A stretch of DNA of 64,000 nucleotides, taken from assembly GCF_000732195.1 (NCBI RefSeq), contig NZ_JNNU01000013.1:1-64000 (forward strand). Reading direction: 5' to 3'. This DNA comes from Neorhizobium vignae. GTDB taxonomy: Bacteria; Pseudomonadota; Alphaproteobacteria; Rhizobiales; Rhizobiaceae. A program made the translations under genes and the position numbers. The notes beneath the pieces were generated by a model, which was not told where the DNA came from, did not search any database, and saw only the letters and a program-made list of their open reading frames with translations. Of the stretch, positions 24,043-32,546 are shown one piece after another; position 1 is the first letter of the stretch; each line of letters opens with the position of its first letter.

Positions 24043-24936
24043 ATGCTCGACATTCTCTTTATCGGCCTCAGTCTGGGCTCGATCCTTCTTTTGGTGGCGC
24101 TTGGTCTTGCCATCACCTATGGCGCCATGGGCGTCATCAACATGGCCCATGGCGAGATGGTCATGATCGGCGCCTATGTCGCCGTCCTCTCCGGCATCTG
24201 GCTGAGGGCAAGCCTTCTGCTCGCGATCCCTCTGGCCTTCATCGTAACGGCCCTGCTCGGTCTGCTGATCGAGCGGGTGGTTGTGCGGCGGCTTTACGGC
24301 CGTCTGCTGGACACGCTCCTCGCCACCTGGGGGATCGCCATTCTCCTGCAGCAGGCTGTGCGGCTTGAGTTCGGTCTGTCCTTTTTAGGCATTCATGTCG
24401 AAGGTCTGGGGGCCGGCCTGCAGAACGTAGCAGTGCCGTCCTACCTGCAGGGCACCTTCAGGCTCGCCAGTGCTGACATCAACGCCTACCGCACCTTCAT
24501 CATCGTCATTACCGCCGTGCTGACACTGGCGACATGGTTCATTCTCTACCGAACGGCGGCCGGCATGCAGGTTCGCGCCATCATCCGGAACCCCAAAATG
24601 GCGGCGGCCTGCGGCATTGACGTGAAACGCATCAACGCCATGACTTTTGCTTTCGGTTCCGGCCTTGCCGGCGTCGCCGGCGTCATGATGTCCGGCTTCA
24701 AAACTGTTTTTCCCGACATGGGTACGACGATGGTCGTCGACGGCTTCATGGTCGTCGTCACCGGCGGGGTTGGCAGCCTTTTCGGCACCATCCTGTCTTC
24801 AGGGCTTCTGGGCGAAATCAATGCGCTGGTGGCCATTGGCACGAACGACATCTTGGCGCGTGCCGTCGTTTTTGGCGTCGTCATTCTCGTCATTCTCGTC
24901 AAGCCCAGCGGGCTGTTCTCGTTCAAGGGGCGCTGA
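24043..24936 (+). CDS. Branched-chain/urea-type ABC permease (LivH/UrtB family)
   Basis: 297-residue permease with about eight membrane helices, starting MLDILFIGLSLGSILLLVALGLAITYG. The LivH signature GVINMAHGEMVMIGAY is intact, and GSGLAGVAGVMMSGF plus VVTGGVGSLFGTILSSG complete the family core. ATG 24043 is preceded by GGGGG; an in-frame ATG 120 bases upstream lies in the hairpin-bearing gap and would prepend a non-membrane, arginine-rich stretch. It pairs with the LivM/UrtC-type protein next to it. Confidence 0.93.
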   Translation: MLDILFIGLSLGSILLLVALGLAITYGAMGVINMAHGEMVMIGAYVAVLSGIWLRASLLLAIPLAFIVTALLGLLIERVVVRRLYGRLLDTLLATWGIAILLQQAVRLEFGLSFLGIHVEGLGAGLQNVAVPSYLQGTFRLASADINAYRTFIIVITAVLTLATWFILYRTAAGMQVRAIIRNPKMAAACGIDVKRINAMTFAFGSGLAGVAGVMMSGFKTVFPDMGTTMVVDGFMVVVTGGVGSLFGTILSSGLLGEINALVAIGTNDILARAVVFGVVILVILVKPSGLFSFKGR

Positions 24937-24937
24937 C

Positions 24938-26077
24938 ATGAGCATCGAACGGAAATTCCAGATCGCTGCCTATGTGCTTTTCATCGCGGTGATTTTCGCA
25001 GCGCCCGTTTTCGGCGACGAGTTCTGGCTGAACCGCATTTCGAAATATCTGGTCTACGGGATGCTGGGCGTCGCCATCGCGCTCACATGGGGCTATGCGG
25101 GCATTCTCAATCTCGGCCAGGGGCTGTTTTTCGGCCTGGGCGCCTACATGCTGGCCATGTCGCTGAAACTGTCGAGCCCGACCAGTCTCCAACAGGGCTC
25201 CGACAAGCCGGTTCCGGATTTCATGCTCTGGAATGCCGAGCCCGGCGCCCCGACGCAGCTTTGCTGCATCAACAAGGGCTCCTTCCTCTGGCTTCCCTTT
25301 CAAAGCCAGTCGGTGGGTCTCGTGCTCGGTATCGTGCTTCCAGTCGTGATTGCCGGCGCACTCGGCATGCTGGTTTTCCGCAAGCGCATTTCCGGCGTGT
25401 TCGTCTCGATCATCACGCTGGCGCTTGTTCTGCTCGTGCGTCTCATTATGGTTGATGCGCAACCGGTGACAAACGGCTTCAACGGCCTGACGGATCTTGG
25501 CTGGCTGACGATCGGCGGCATCGAGTTCGACCCCTACAGCCGGGCGACCTATTATCTGTGCGCCGTATGCCTGTCGCTGACACTCATCGGTGCCCGTCTT
25601 ATCGTGGAAACCCGTGCGGGCATGATCCTGCAAGCGATCCGCGATGACCAGGTGCGCGCGCGGTATCTCGGCTTCGACGTCTCGCTCTACCAGGTGTTCT
25701 TCTTTGTCATTTCGGCAGGGATCGCCGGCGTGGCCGGCATGCTCTACGTGATCGTCGCGGAGTTCGCCTCTCCGACGTTCATGGATCTGTCATTCTCGGT
25801 GACGATGGTCGTCTGGGCTGCCGTCGGCGGCCGCTCCTCCCTGCTTGGCGCCTGCATCGGCGCGATCCTGATCAACATGATCGAGGCTGAGGTCAGCGAG
25901 ACCGAAGCGCTGGTCGAGGCATGGAAAGCGATCATCGGCCTCATCTTCGTGCTCGTCGTTCTGTTCATGCCGCGTGGCCTTGGGGGCCTTGCACATGATG
26001 TGTTGCGGCAGTTTATCCGCCGGCTCAGACCAGGTTCGGTGTCTTCATCCTTGCAGCAACAAAGCGGGGCATTGTGA
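24938..26077 (+). CDS. Branched-chain/urea-type ABC permease (LivM/UrtC family)
   Basis: 379-residue permease. GMLGVAIALTWGYAGILNLGQGLFFGLGAYM is the LivM signature region. It is followed by a ~50-residue periplasmic insertion (residues ~65-120, containing KPVPDFMLWNAEPGAPTQLC) that is characteristic of UrtC and its amide-transport relatives and absent from LivM. The C-terminal half has GISAGIAGVAGML-like and AAVGGRSSLLGACIGA motifs. ATG 24938 follows the UrtB-type stop by one base. Confidence 0.92.
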   Translation: MSIERKFQIAAYVLFIAVIFAAPVFGDEFWLNRISKYLVYGMLGVAIALTWGYAGILNLGQGLFFGLGAYMLAMSLKLSSPTSLQQGSDKPVPDFMLWNAEPGAPTQLCCINKGSFLWLPFQSQSVGLVLGIVLPVVIAGALGMLVFRKRISGVFVSIITLALVLLVRLIMVDAQPVTNGFNGLTDLGWLTIGGIEFDPYSRATYYLCAVCLSLTLIGARLIVETRAGMILQAIRDDQVRARYLGFDVSLYQVFFFVISAGIAGVAGMLYVIVAEFASPTFMDLSFSVTMVVWAAVGGRSSLLGACIGAILINMIEAEVSETEALVEAWKAIIGLIFVLVVLFMPRGLGGLAHDVLRQFIRRLRPGSVSSSLQQQSGAL

Positions 26078-26078
26078 T

Positions 26079-26828
26079 ATGAGTGCTATCGCATTGACCA
26101 TCGACGGTCTCAGTGTCGATTTCGGCGGTTTCAGAGCCGTCAACAATGTCAGCATCACCGTCTTCGACGGCGAGTTGCGTGTGTTGCTCGGCGCAAACGG
26201 AGCCGGCAAGACAACCTTGATGGATCTGGTCAGCGGTAAGACCCACAGTACGCAGGGCAAGGTCTTCGTCTACGACACCGAGATCACCAACTGGCCTGAA
26301 CACAGAATCGCACGCGCCGGAATTGGCCGAAAATTCCAGGTCCCCAGCGTTTTTCGCGACCTGACGGTGCGTCAGAACCTGGAGGTCGCCAATTGCCGCA
26401 ACCCTTCGGTGCTTGCCAATCTCCGGTTCGGCTTTTCGCGCGCCGAGGCAAGGCGCGTGGACGACGTTCTGGCACTAATAGGCCTCGAAGCCGAGCATAA
26501 CATGATGGCCGCCTATCTCAGTCACGGCCAGACACAGTGGCTGGAGCTGGGCATGCTTATTGTCCAAGACCCCAAGGTGGTTCTGCTCGACGAACCCACG
26601 GCTGGCATGACCCAAGCGGAAACCCGCAAAACCGCGGAGATCATCAACAATCTCAAAGGTCGCCATACGATCCTCGTCGTCGAACACGACATGGGGTTCG
26701 TCCGCGAAATCGCCGAGCGCATCACCGTTCTCCATCTCGGAGAAGTCCTGGCGGAGGGTAGCGTCGAAGATATCGAGCGGAATCCGAAAGTCCGTGAAGC
26801 CTATCTCGGTACGAAAGGAATATCCTGA
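26079..26828 (+). CDS. ABC transporter ATP-binding protein (UrtD/LivG type)
   Basis: 249-residue ATPase. Walker A is GANGAGKTT, the LivG-type Q-loop region reads GIGRKFQVPSVFRDLTVRQNLEVA, and the signature is LSHGQTQWLELGM, the LSHGQ form typical of UrtD and not the LSGGQ of LivG. Walker B is VVLLDEPTAGM. The gene starts one base after the permease stop and ends sharing one base with the next ATPase gene (TGATG). The LSHGQ signature supports the urea/amide subfamily. Confidence 0.93.
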   Translation: MSAIALTIDGLSVDFGGFRAVNNVSITVFDGELRVLLGANGAGKTTLMDLVSGKTHSTQGKVFVYDTEITNWPEHRIARAGIGRKFQVPSVFRDLTVRQNLEVANCRNPSVLANLRFGFSRAEARRVDDVLALIGLEAEHNMMAAYLSHGQTQWLELGMLIVQDPKVVLLDEPTAGMTQAETRKTAEIINNLKGRHTILVVEHDMGFVREIAERITVLHLGEVLAEGSVEDIERNPKVREAYLGTKGIS

Positions 26829-27523
26829 TGCTGTCATTAAAAGACGTGCACAGCTATTACGGCCGCAGTCATATCCTGCACGGCGTCACGCTCAATATTC
26901 CGGCCGGCAAGGTCACGAGCATCCTCGGTCGCAATGGCACCGGCAAGACGACGCTGTTGAAAACCCTGATGGCACTGACCGACCGCATGACGGGCGAGAT
27001 GCATCTGCTGGGAAAGGATATCGGCTCCTCCCCGACGCATATGAGGGCACGGGCCGGTATAGCCTATGTCCCCCAGGGGAGGGAGATCATTCCCGATTTC
27101 ACCATCCGCGAGAATATCCTGATGGGCACTTTTGCGCGCACCGATCGCAAACGCGAAATCCCAGCGCTGGTGCCGGAGCTTTTTCCATACCTGATGGCCA
27201 ACCTCGATCGACCGGGCGGCGTTCTTTCAGGGGGGCAACAACAGCAGCTTGCCATTGCCCGCGCGCTGGCCGCCGACCCCAAGGTACTTCTTCTCGATGA
27301 GCCGAACGAAGGCATTCAGCCATCCATCGTCGAGGAGATCGAAAAGATCATCGTTCAGCTCAACCGCGAGATCGGAATGACGATCGTCCTCGTCGAACAA
27401 AACGTCGCCTTTGCGCGGCACGCGGCTCACCAGTTCGCGATGCTGGAGAAGGGACGCGTGGTCGCGAGTGGCGCGATCGACGCGCTCTCCGACGCGCTTG
27501 TCCACCGGCATATGGCTGTCTGA
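26828..27523 (+). CDS. ABC transporter ATP-binding protein (UrtE/LivF type)
   Basis: 231-residue ATPase beginning MLSLKDVHSYYGRSHILHGV, the UrtE-type opening. Walker A is GRNGTGKTT, signature LSGGQQQQLAIARAL, Walker B VLLLDEPNEGIQPS; the threonine usual after DEP is Asn here. It partners the UrtD-type ATPase to complete a five-gene importer. The nitrilase gene follows after about 40 bases, so the enzyme is co-transcribed with its importer. Confidence 0.93.
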   Translation: MLSLKDVHSYYGRSHILHGVTLNIPAGKVTSILGRNGTGKTTLLKTLMALTDRMTGEMHLLGKDIGSSPTHMRARAGIAYVPQGREIIPDFTIRENILMGTFARTDRKREIPALVPELFPYLMANLDRPGGVLSGGQQQQLAIARALAADPKVLLLDEPNEGIQPSIVEEIEKIIVQLNREIGMTIVLVEQNVAFARHAAHQFAMLEKGRVVASGAIDALSDALVHRHMAV

Positions 27524-27563
27524 AACAGACAGACATCCTTTCACAGAGACAATGGAAACCACC

Positions 27564-29303
27564 ATGACATCGACACAAAGCTACACCGCGGCCACCATCC
27601 AGTTCGAGCCGACGATGTTCGAGAAAGCGCGCAATATCAGCCGGCTGGCAACCTATTGCGAGGAGGCGGCAACGGCAGGTGCGCGCCTGATCGTCATGCC
27701 CGAAATGGGCACGACTGGCTATTGCTGGTTCGACAGGGCCGAAGTCAAACCTTTCGTCGAGGTTATCCCCGGACCGACCACCAATGTTTTCCAGGCCATT
27801 GCCAGAAAACACCGCTGCTATATCGTCGTCGGCATGCCGGAAGTCGATCCGGCGAGCGATCTCTATTACAATACCGCCGTCCTGATTGGACCTGAGGGCG
27901 TCGTCGGTCGGCACCGCAAGTCGCATCCCTATATCGCCGAGCCGAAATGGGCCGCCAATGGCGATATCGTCCACGAGGTCTTCGAAACGGAGATCGGCCG
28001 GATCTCGATGCTGGTCTGCATGGATCTGCACTTCTTCGAGACGGCTCGGCTGGAGGCTCTGGCCGGTGCCGACATCATTTGCCACATCTCCAACTGGCTG
28101 CAGGAGCGCACGCCGGCACCCTACTGGATCAACCGAGCCTTCGAAAACGCCTGCTATGTCATCGAAAGCAACCGCTGGGGATTGGAAAGAACCGTACAGT
28201 TTTCTGGGGGAAGCTGCCTGATCGAGCCCGACGGAACGGTGGCCGCATCGATCGATACGGGCGACGGGATTGCCTATGGCACGGTCGATCTTGCCCGCGC
28301 CCGCCGCCGCGAGGTCTTGTGTGAACCGGTATTTAAGTCCCGCCGGCCCGAGCTCTACATGAACATGATGACCAACAGCTTCACCTGGAATCCGGGCGAC
28401 TACTTCCGTCTCTATGGCTATCAGCCCATCCCGCGTGGACGCGCATCGCGCGCCGCCGTCGCTCAGTTCGCCCCATCCTCTGTCATCGAAGATAATCTTG
28501 CCCGCATCGCTAAGCTGGCAGCCGAAGCGAAAGCGACGACAGCACCGGACATTCTGGTTTTTCCGGAACTGTCGCTGACCGGACTGGAAACTCCGCAAAG
28601 CCGGGCAGAGCCGCTATCAGGCGCGACCGTATCCGCCTTCGTGCGTCTGGCCATGAAGCTCGGTCTCTATCTTGTTGCTGGATTTGCCGAGGCGGACGGA
28701 GACAAGGTTTACAACAGCGCGGTTCTCGCCGGCCCCGAGGGACTTGTAGGCAGCTATCGCAAAACGCATCTCGGCATTGCCGATAGCTGGGCGACGGCCG
28801 GCGACGAATGGAAAGTTTACGATCTTGCCATCGGCCGCGTCGGCCTGGCGATCGGCCACGACGCGCTCTATCCGGAAGCCATCCGTTCGCTCTCGCTGAT
28901 GGGGTGCGATTTGGTCGCCTGCCCCTCAGCGATCGCCGGCACTTTTACCGGCGGCCACACCGGCACGAAGATTCCGCATAACTATCCGATTCCGAAAGGG
29001 GCCGACCCCTATCACTGGCATGCTTTGCGCGTGCGCGGTGGCGAGAACAACGTCTATTTCGCCTTCGCCAATGTGCTGGATGCGGAACGGGGATACCTGG
29101 GCAAGAGTGCGGTGTTCGGGCCGGATTCCTTTGCCTTTCCGCGTCAGGAATCAGTGATCCTCGACGAGGACGGTATCGCGGCTGCAACCGTCGACACCAC
29201 GAATCTCGATACGCCCTACCCGACGAATATCGTCCGCCGAAAGGATCTTGTTGTCATGCGCCAGCCGCATCACTATCAGCCGCTCGTCAAGTGGCATCAG
29301 TGA
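27564..29303 (+). CDS. Tandem-domain nitrilase/amidase, second domain lacking catalytic Cys
   Basis: 579-residue protein with two carbon-nitrogen hydrolase domains in one chain (residues ~6-275 and ~295-565); single-domain relatives are about 270-330. Domain 1 has the full triad: Glu47 in VMPEMGTTGY, Lys119 in GRHRKSHPY and Cys152 in LVCMDLHFFE. Domain 2 keeps Glu335 (VFPELSLTGL) and Lys400 (GSYRKTHLG) but has Gly431 at the cysteine position (AIGHDALYPE), so it is probably inactive and structural or regulatory. It ends the AmiR-controlled operon and should hydrolyse the imported amide or nitrile to acid and ammonia, replacing AmiE. ATG 27552 in frame is an alternative start. Confidence 0.88.
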   Translation: MTSTQSYTAATIQFEPTMFEKARNISRLATYCEEAATAGARLIVMPEMGTTGYCWFDRAEVKPFVEVIPGPTTNVFQAIARKHRCYIVVGMPEVDPASDLYYNTAVLIGPEGVVGRHRKSHPYIAEPKWAANGDIVHEVFETEIGRISMLVCMDLHFFETARLEALAGADIICHISNWLQERTPAPYWINRAFENACYVIESNRWGLERTVQFSGGSCLIEPDGTVAASIDTGDGIAYGTVDLARARRREVLCEPVFKSRRPELYMNMMTNSFTWNPGDYFRLYGYQPIPRGRASRAAVAQFAPSSVIEDNLARIAKLAAEAKATTAPDILVFPELSLTGLETPQSRAEPLSGATVSAFVRLAMKLGLYLVAGFAEADGDKVYNSAVLAGPEGLVGSYRKTHLGIADSWATAGDEWKVYDLAIGRVGLAIGHDALYPEAIRSLSLMGCDLVACPSAIAGTFTGGHTGTKIPHNYPIPKGADPYHWHALRVRGGENNVYFAFANVLDAERGYLGKSAVFGPDSFAFPRQESVILDEDGIAAATVDTTNLDTPYPTNIVRRKDLVVMRQPHHYQPLVKWHQ

Positions 29304-29705
29304 TGGGGTCGTCGAGGCAGGGCTGGTGCACCGGCCTGGCGAGCCTTTCGGCAGGTGGCGCCGAAAGATCGCTCTTTACAGGCCTTGTATAACAGAAAAA
29401 GGGCGTCGTACCGCCGGGCTCCTACCGGATATTGCGGTTCTCGACGCCGCACTGACCCTCGGCCTTTCTCCTGTCTGCAAGCGCAGGCGCGTTGGCAGTC
29501 ATCACCTTGTGCTCGTCAGCTTCTATCGCGATCTGCTCAACAAGCCGCACGACTGGGAACCAGCATGATGTCCGCTGGCGCAAATTGCCGTCAGAAAACT
29601 GGTTGCGCCATTGTTCCGCATATTGAGCCCGGCCAAAGGCCGAGTTTCGCCGCTACGCAACATCAATACGCTGGGCAGCGTCCCACCGCAAATTGGACGG
29701 ACAGC
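29304..29705. other. Gap without a recognisable gene
   Basis: The 400 bases between the nitrilase stop and the convergent gamma-glutamyltransferase stop show open frames but no family resemblance, no ribosome-binding sites and no clear terminator; a small GC hairpin, CGGCC-AAA-GGCCG, occurs near 29630. The tail-to-tail position means no promoter is required here. A decayed gene cannot be excluded. Confidence 0.4.
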
Positions 29706-31346
29706 TCAAATGCCGAGGGCCATGCCGTCCTTGCGAGGGTCGGAACCGCCTTTCAGCACGCCTGTTTCCCAGTCGATCCAGATCGCCTGGGCGCCGCCCA
29801 TGGCAGATTCCGGCGCCTTCACCTCGAAACCGCGCTTGATGAACTCCGGGCCGATCGTGGTGCGAAGCCGGGCCTCCATCTCGACCTGGTTGGTCCCGGG
29901 CAGCGGGAAGAGGCGCGGCAGGTCGATGGCGCTCTGCAGGTCCATGCCGTAATCGAAGACTTTTGAGAGGAAATGGGCGTGACCCATGGCCTGGTACTGG
30001 CCGCCCATCACACCGAAAGGCATCACGGCGCGGCCGTCTTTCGTCACCATGCCGGGAATGATCGTGTGCATCGGCCGCTTGCCCGGCGCGATTGCGTTCG
30101 GGTGATCCGGATCGAGCGAGAAGCTGAAGCCCCGGTTGTGGAACATCACTCCGCTCTTCGGGTCCATGTGGCCGCTGCCGTATACGAAGAAGATCGAGTT
30201 GATGAAGCTGATGGCATTGCGATCACCATCGACGACCGAGAGATAGATCGTGTCCTTGTGCGGCACTTCGCCGAAGGGCGGCAGGTTCTCGATCGCTTTT
30301 TCGGGGTCGATCATGGCGGCCAACTGCCTGGCAAGTTCGTCCGAGAGCAGGTAATCGACCGGGACCTCGACCTTGGCCGGATCGGCGAGGAAGCGGTTTC
30401 GTGCCGCGTAAGCCAGGCGCGTCGCCTCGACCTCGACATGCAGGCGCTCGGGCGCCAGCGGATCGCCCTTGCCCGGAAAATGCGACAGGATATTGAGGAT
30501 CATCAGCGCGATGATGCCCTGGCCGTTGGGCGGGCATTCGTGGATTTCGTGGCCACGGAACGTCGTCTTGATCGGCGTCACATATTCGCCTGTGGCATTG
30601 GCAAAATCTTCGAGTGTGTGCAGCGCGCCTATACCGTTGAGATAGCTCACCATGCCTTCCGCGATTGGGCCGCGATAGAAGGCGTCCCTGCCCTCCCGGC
30701 CGATGGCTTCGAGCGTGTCGGCGAGTTGCTTCTGGTACTGGATCGTGCCTGCCGGCGGCGCTTCGCCGTCGACGAGGAAGATGCGGCTCGCAGCCGGATC
30801 GTCCTTCAGGACCCCCGCCTGGGCGGCAAGATCATGCGCCGTGCGCGGCGGCAGAACGTAGCCTTCGCGCGCCAGCTTGACGGCCGGCGCGAGAATATCG
30901 GCCATCTTCAAACGGCCGTGATCGCCAACCAGTCGCGTCCAGGCGTCCACCGCCCCCGGCACAGTGATCGTGTGCGGCGACGTGCGGGTGAGGCTGGTGA
31001 CGCCCAGCGAGCGGAGGTGTTCGACGGTTGCGGCAGCCGGTGCCCGGCCTGACCCATTATAGGCCAGCACCTCGTCCGTGCCGCCGAGAGAGAGAAGTGC
31101 GAAACAATCGCCGCCGATGCCGGTCGAGCCGGCTTCGACAACGCATTGTACGGCGCAGGCGGCAACCGCTGCATCCACGGCATTTCCGCCGCTACGCAGG
31201 ATGTCGACGGCGGCAAGTGTCGCCAAGGGCTGGGAGGTGGCGGCCATCGCGGTGCGGCCGACAGCGAGCGAACGGCCGGGTAATTCGAAATCTCTCATGT
31301 CACTCTCATCACTGAAAAAATCGGGTTCAAGGCCCTGTGGCGGCAT
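29706..31346 (-). CDS. Gamma-glutamyltransferase family protein (Ntn hydrolase)
   Basis: 546-residue Ntn-hydrolase of the gamma-glutamyltranspeptidase family. The large-subunit part has AVDILRSGGNAVDAAVAACAVQCVVEAGSTGIGGDCF and NGSGRAPAAAT; autocleavage before the threonine of HKDTIYLSVVD (near residue 365) would release the small subunit containing FINSIFFVYGSGHMDP and MPFGVMGGQYQAMGH. There is no signal peptide, so it is cytoplasmic, unlike Escherichia coli Ggt. The start at 31346 (MPPQGLEPDF) is preferred over 31298 because GAGGA lies 7-8 bases upstream. It may act on gamma-glutamyl or related amide conjugates; it stands alone and faces away from the amide operon. Confidence 0.88.
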   Translation of the reverse strand: MPPQGLEPDFFSDESDMRDFELPGRSLAVGRTAMAATSQPLATLAAVDILRSGGNAVDAAVAACAVQCVVEAGSTGIGGDCFALLSLGGTDEVLAYNGSGRAPAAATVEHLRSLGVTSLTRTSPHTITVPGAVDAWTRLVGDHGRLKMADILAPAVKLAREGYVLPPRTAHDLAAQAGVLKDDPAASRIFLVDGEAPPAGTIQYQKQLADTLEAIGREGRDAFYRGPIAEGMVSYLNGIGALHTLEDFANATGEYVTPIKTTFRGHEIHECPPNGQGIIALMILNILSHFPGKGDPLAPERLHVEVEATRLAYAARNRFLADPAKVEVPVDYLLSDELARQLAAMIDPEKAIENLPPFGEVPHKDTIYLSVVDGDRNAISFINSIFFVYGSGHMDPKSGVMFHNRGFSFSLDPDHPNAIAPGKRPMHTIIPGMVTKDGRAVMPFGVMGGQYQAMGHAHFLSKVFDYGMDLQSAIDLPRLFPLPGTNQVEMEARLRTTIGPEFIKRGFEVKAPESAMGGAQAIWIDWETGVLKGGSDPRKDGMALGI

Positions 31347-31518
31347 AGCATTTTCCTCAACAGACCATGCCAAGCGCACGGCATCAAGCCACCGGACCGT
31401 GAATCCGCAATACCTAATATAAGGCAGGAAATCATTAACCTTTGCGGACCGTAAACCGGTTCAAAGGGATATTGCGGGCTTGCCGCGCGTTGAGGGGGGC
31501 TGGCATGGAAAGGATGTC

Positions 31519-31611
31519 ATGAACAGTATTCCAGCCCTCCTGCTGGCCGCCGTCTGCCTGATCATCATAGGCTTTTATGCGGTCGCCTTCGTGACCGCCC
31601 TGATAGGGTGA
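31519..31611 (+). CDS. Small single-span membrane peptide (30 aa)
   Basis: A 30-codon frame starting ATG at 31519 encodes MNSIPALLLAAVCLIIIGFY and ten more residues: nearly all hydrophobic, one predicted membrane helix, no charged residues. AAGGA ends about 6 bases before the ATG. It stands alone between the gamma-glutamyltransferase start and the MarR region and is followed by a strong UUCG-capped hairpin, as expected for a real short transcript. No family was recognised. Such peptides often modulate membrane complexes; no function is claimed. Confidence 0.5.
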   Translation: MNSIPALLLAAVCLIIIGFYAVAFVTALIG

Positions 31612-31630
31612 TCACGCATCAAACTTGACG

Positions 31631-31668
31631 CCCGCCTCCAACGTGCCATTTCGATGGCGGGAGGCGGG
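31631..31668 (+). terminator. Strong hairpin with UUCG tetraloop after the membrane peptide
   Basis: Outer arms CCCGCCTCC (31631-31639) and GGAGGCGGG (31660-31668) are perfectly complementary, and an inner stem GCCAT-TTCG-ATGGC closes with the stable UUCG loop. No T-run follows, so it may be a rho-dependent end, an RNA-stabilising element or a weak terminator of the 30-residue peptide gene. Confidence 0.55.
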
Positions 31669-31882
31669 CCTGAAACACCGGTCAATACGTAGATAACCTC
31701 CCCGAAATCTTAGCCACCGTCATCGATAGCGGCCCGGTTCGGGTCCTGCTCTCTGCCCGCGCCACCACCCGGCGCAGGTTCCGTTTGGAAAGCTCGACCC
31801 AGCCGCGGATCGTCCGCTTGACAGCCGTATGCCCTTTGCCTTGCTTGCTGTCTGCCAGGTTTTGGCGGACAATCGGTCAAAG

Positions 31883-31910
31883 CAAGGTAATTTGATGTCA
31901 AACTATCTTG
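31883..31910. promoter_or_regulatory. 28-bp palindromic operator upstream of the MarR gene
   Basis: The core TTTGATGTCAAA (31891-31902) has 5-base arms around TG, and the dyad continues outward through TA and CAAG/CTTG with only three mismatched positions per side. It lies 48 bases before the MarR start codon. MarR dimers bind such near-palindromes of 16-20 bp and normally repress their own gene, so this is a probable autoregulatory site. Confidence 0.7.
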
Positions 31911-31957
31911 CCCCGCTCCCCCATTCCTACTAGTTTCCAGATTGGGAGGAATGCAAA

Positions 31958-32458
31958 ATGCCAGCGGAACCATCGACGCAGCAGGACGGGTATACGGCAT
32001 GCGCGGACGGCGAGATGCCTGTTCCGGCCATGTTCCGGAATCTGATCGGCTATCATCTGCGGGTGGCGCAGGAGACGTCCTTCCAGGCGTTTGCCAGGGC
32101 GGCCGGCAAGGCGGATCTGAAGCCCGGATGGTATTCGCTGCTGACGGTACTTGCCGAACGGAATAGCATGACGCCGTCAGAGCTCAGCCGCATCTGTGGC
32201 CGCGACCGCTCGACGCTCACGTCCAGCCTCAAGGCATTGTCTCATCGCGGACTGATAGAACGGCGGCCGAACCCCGACGACCAGCGCAGCTATAGCGTCA
32301 GGCTCACAGAAAATGGCCGCAGGATGCAAAAGCAGTTGCACGCGATCGCCGTCGTCTATGACCGCCGTCTTGACGAGATCGCCGGCAAGGACAAGGCCGT
32401 TCTGATCGCCGTGCTCGGCCGGATCGCTGCGACCTTCGGCATGCCCCAGGATTGTTGA
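31958..32458 (+). CDS. MarR-family transcriptional regulator
   Basis: 166-residue MarR regulator. The N-terminal dimerisation helix is MFRNLIGYHLRVAQETSFQAFARAA; the winged helix runs from LTVLAERNSMTPSELSRICGRDRSTLTSSLKALSHRGLIERRPNPDDQRSYSVRLTENG in pieces, with the wing signature RRPNPDDQRSY. GGGAGG ends 8 bases upstream of the ATG. It is convergent with the molybdenum-hydroxylase subunit genes and preceded by a 28-bp palindrome. MarR proteins with aromatic-acid ligands are common near such catabolic genes, but the target is unproven. Confidence 0.93.
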   Translation: MPAEPSTQQDGYTACADGEMPVPAMFRNLIGYHLRVAQETSFQAFARAAGKADLKPGWYSLLTVLAERNSMTPSELSRICGRDRSTLTSSLKALSHRGLIERRPNPDDQRSYSVRLTENGRRMQKQLHAIAVVYDRRLDEIAGKDKAVLIAVLGRIAATFGMPQDC

Positions 32459-32546
32459 AGATGCAGCAATGCGGTTGCTCGATCGGCCGCGATGGCTTCT
32501 GGCCGGCGAGTTGCCCCGCCGGCCTTTCTCGTGAGGGCATCTATCC

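Noticed and set aside
27411..27563. Extending the nitrilase gene upstream into the ATPase gene
   Set aside because: The added residues are out-of-frame translation of the UrtE-type ATPase C-terminus.
29248..29568. A possible gene in the gap after the nitrilase
   Set aside because: The frame overlaps the nitrilase end, has no ribosome-binding site and no recognisable domain; recorded only as an empty region.
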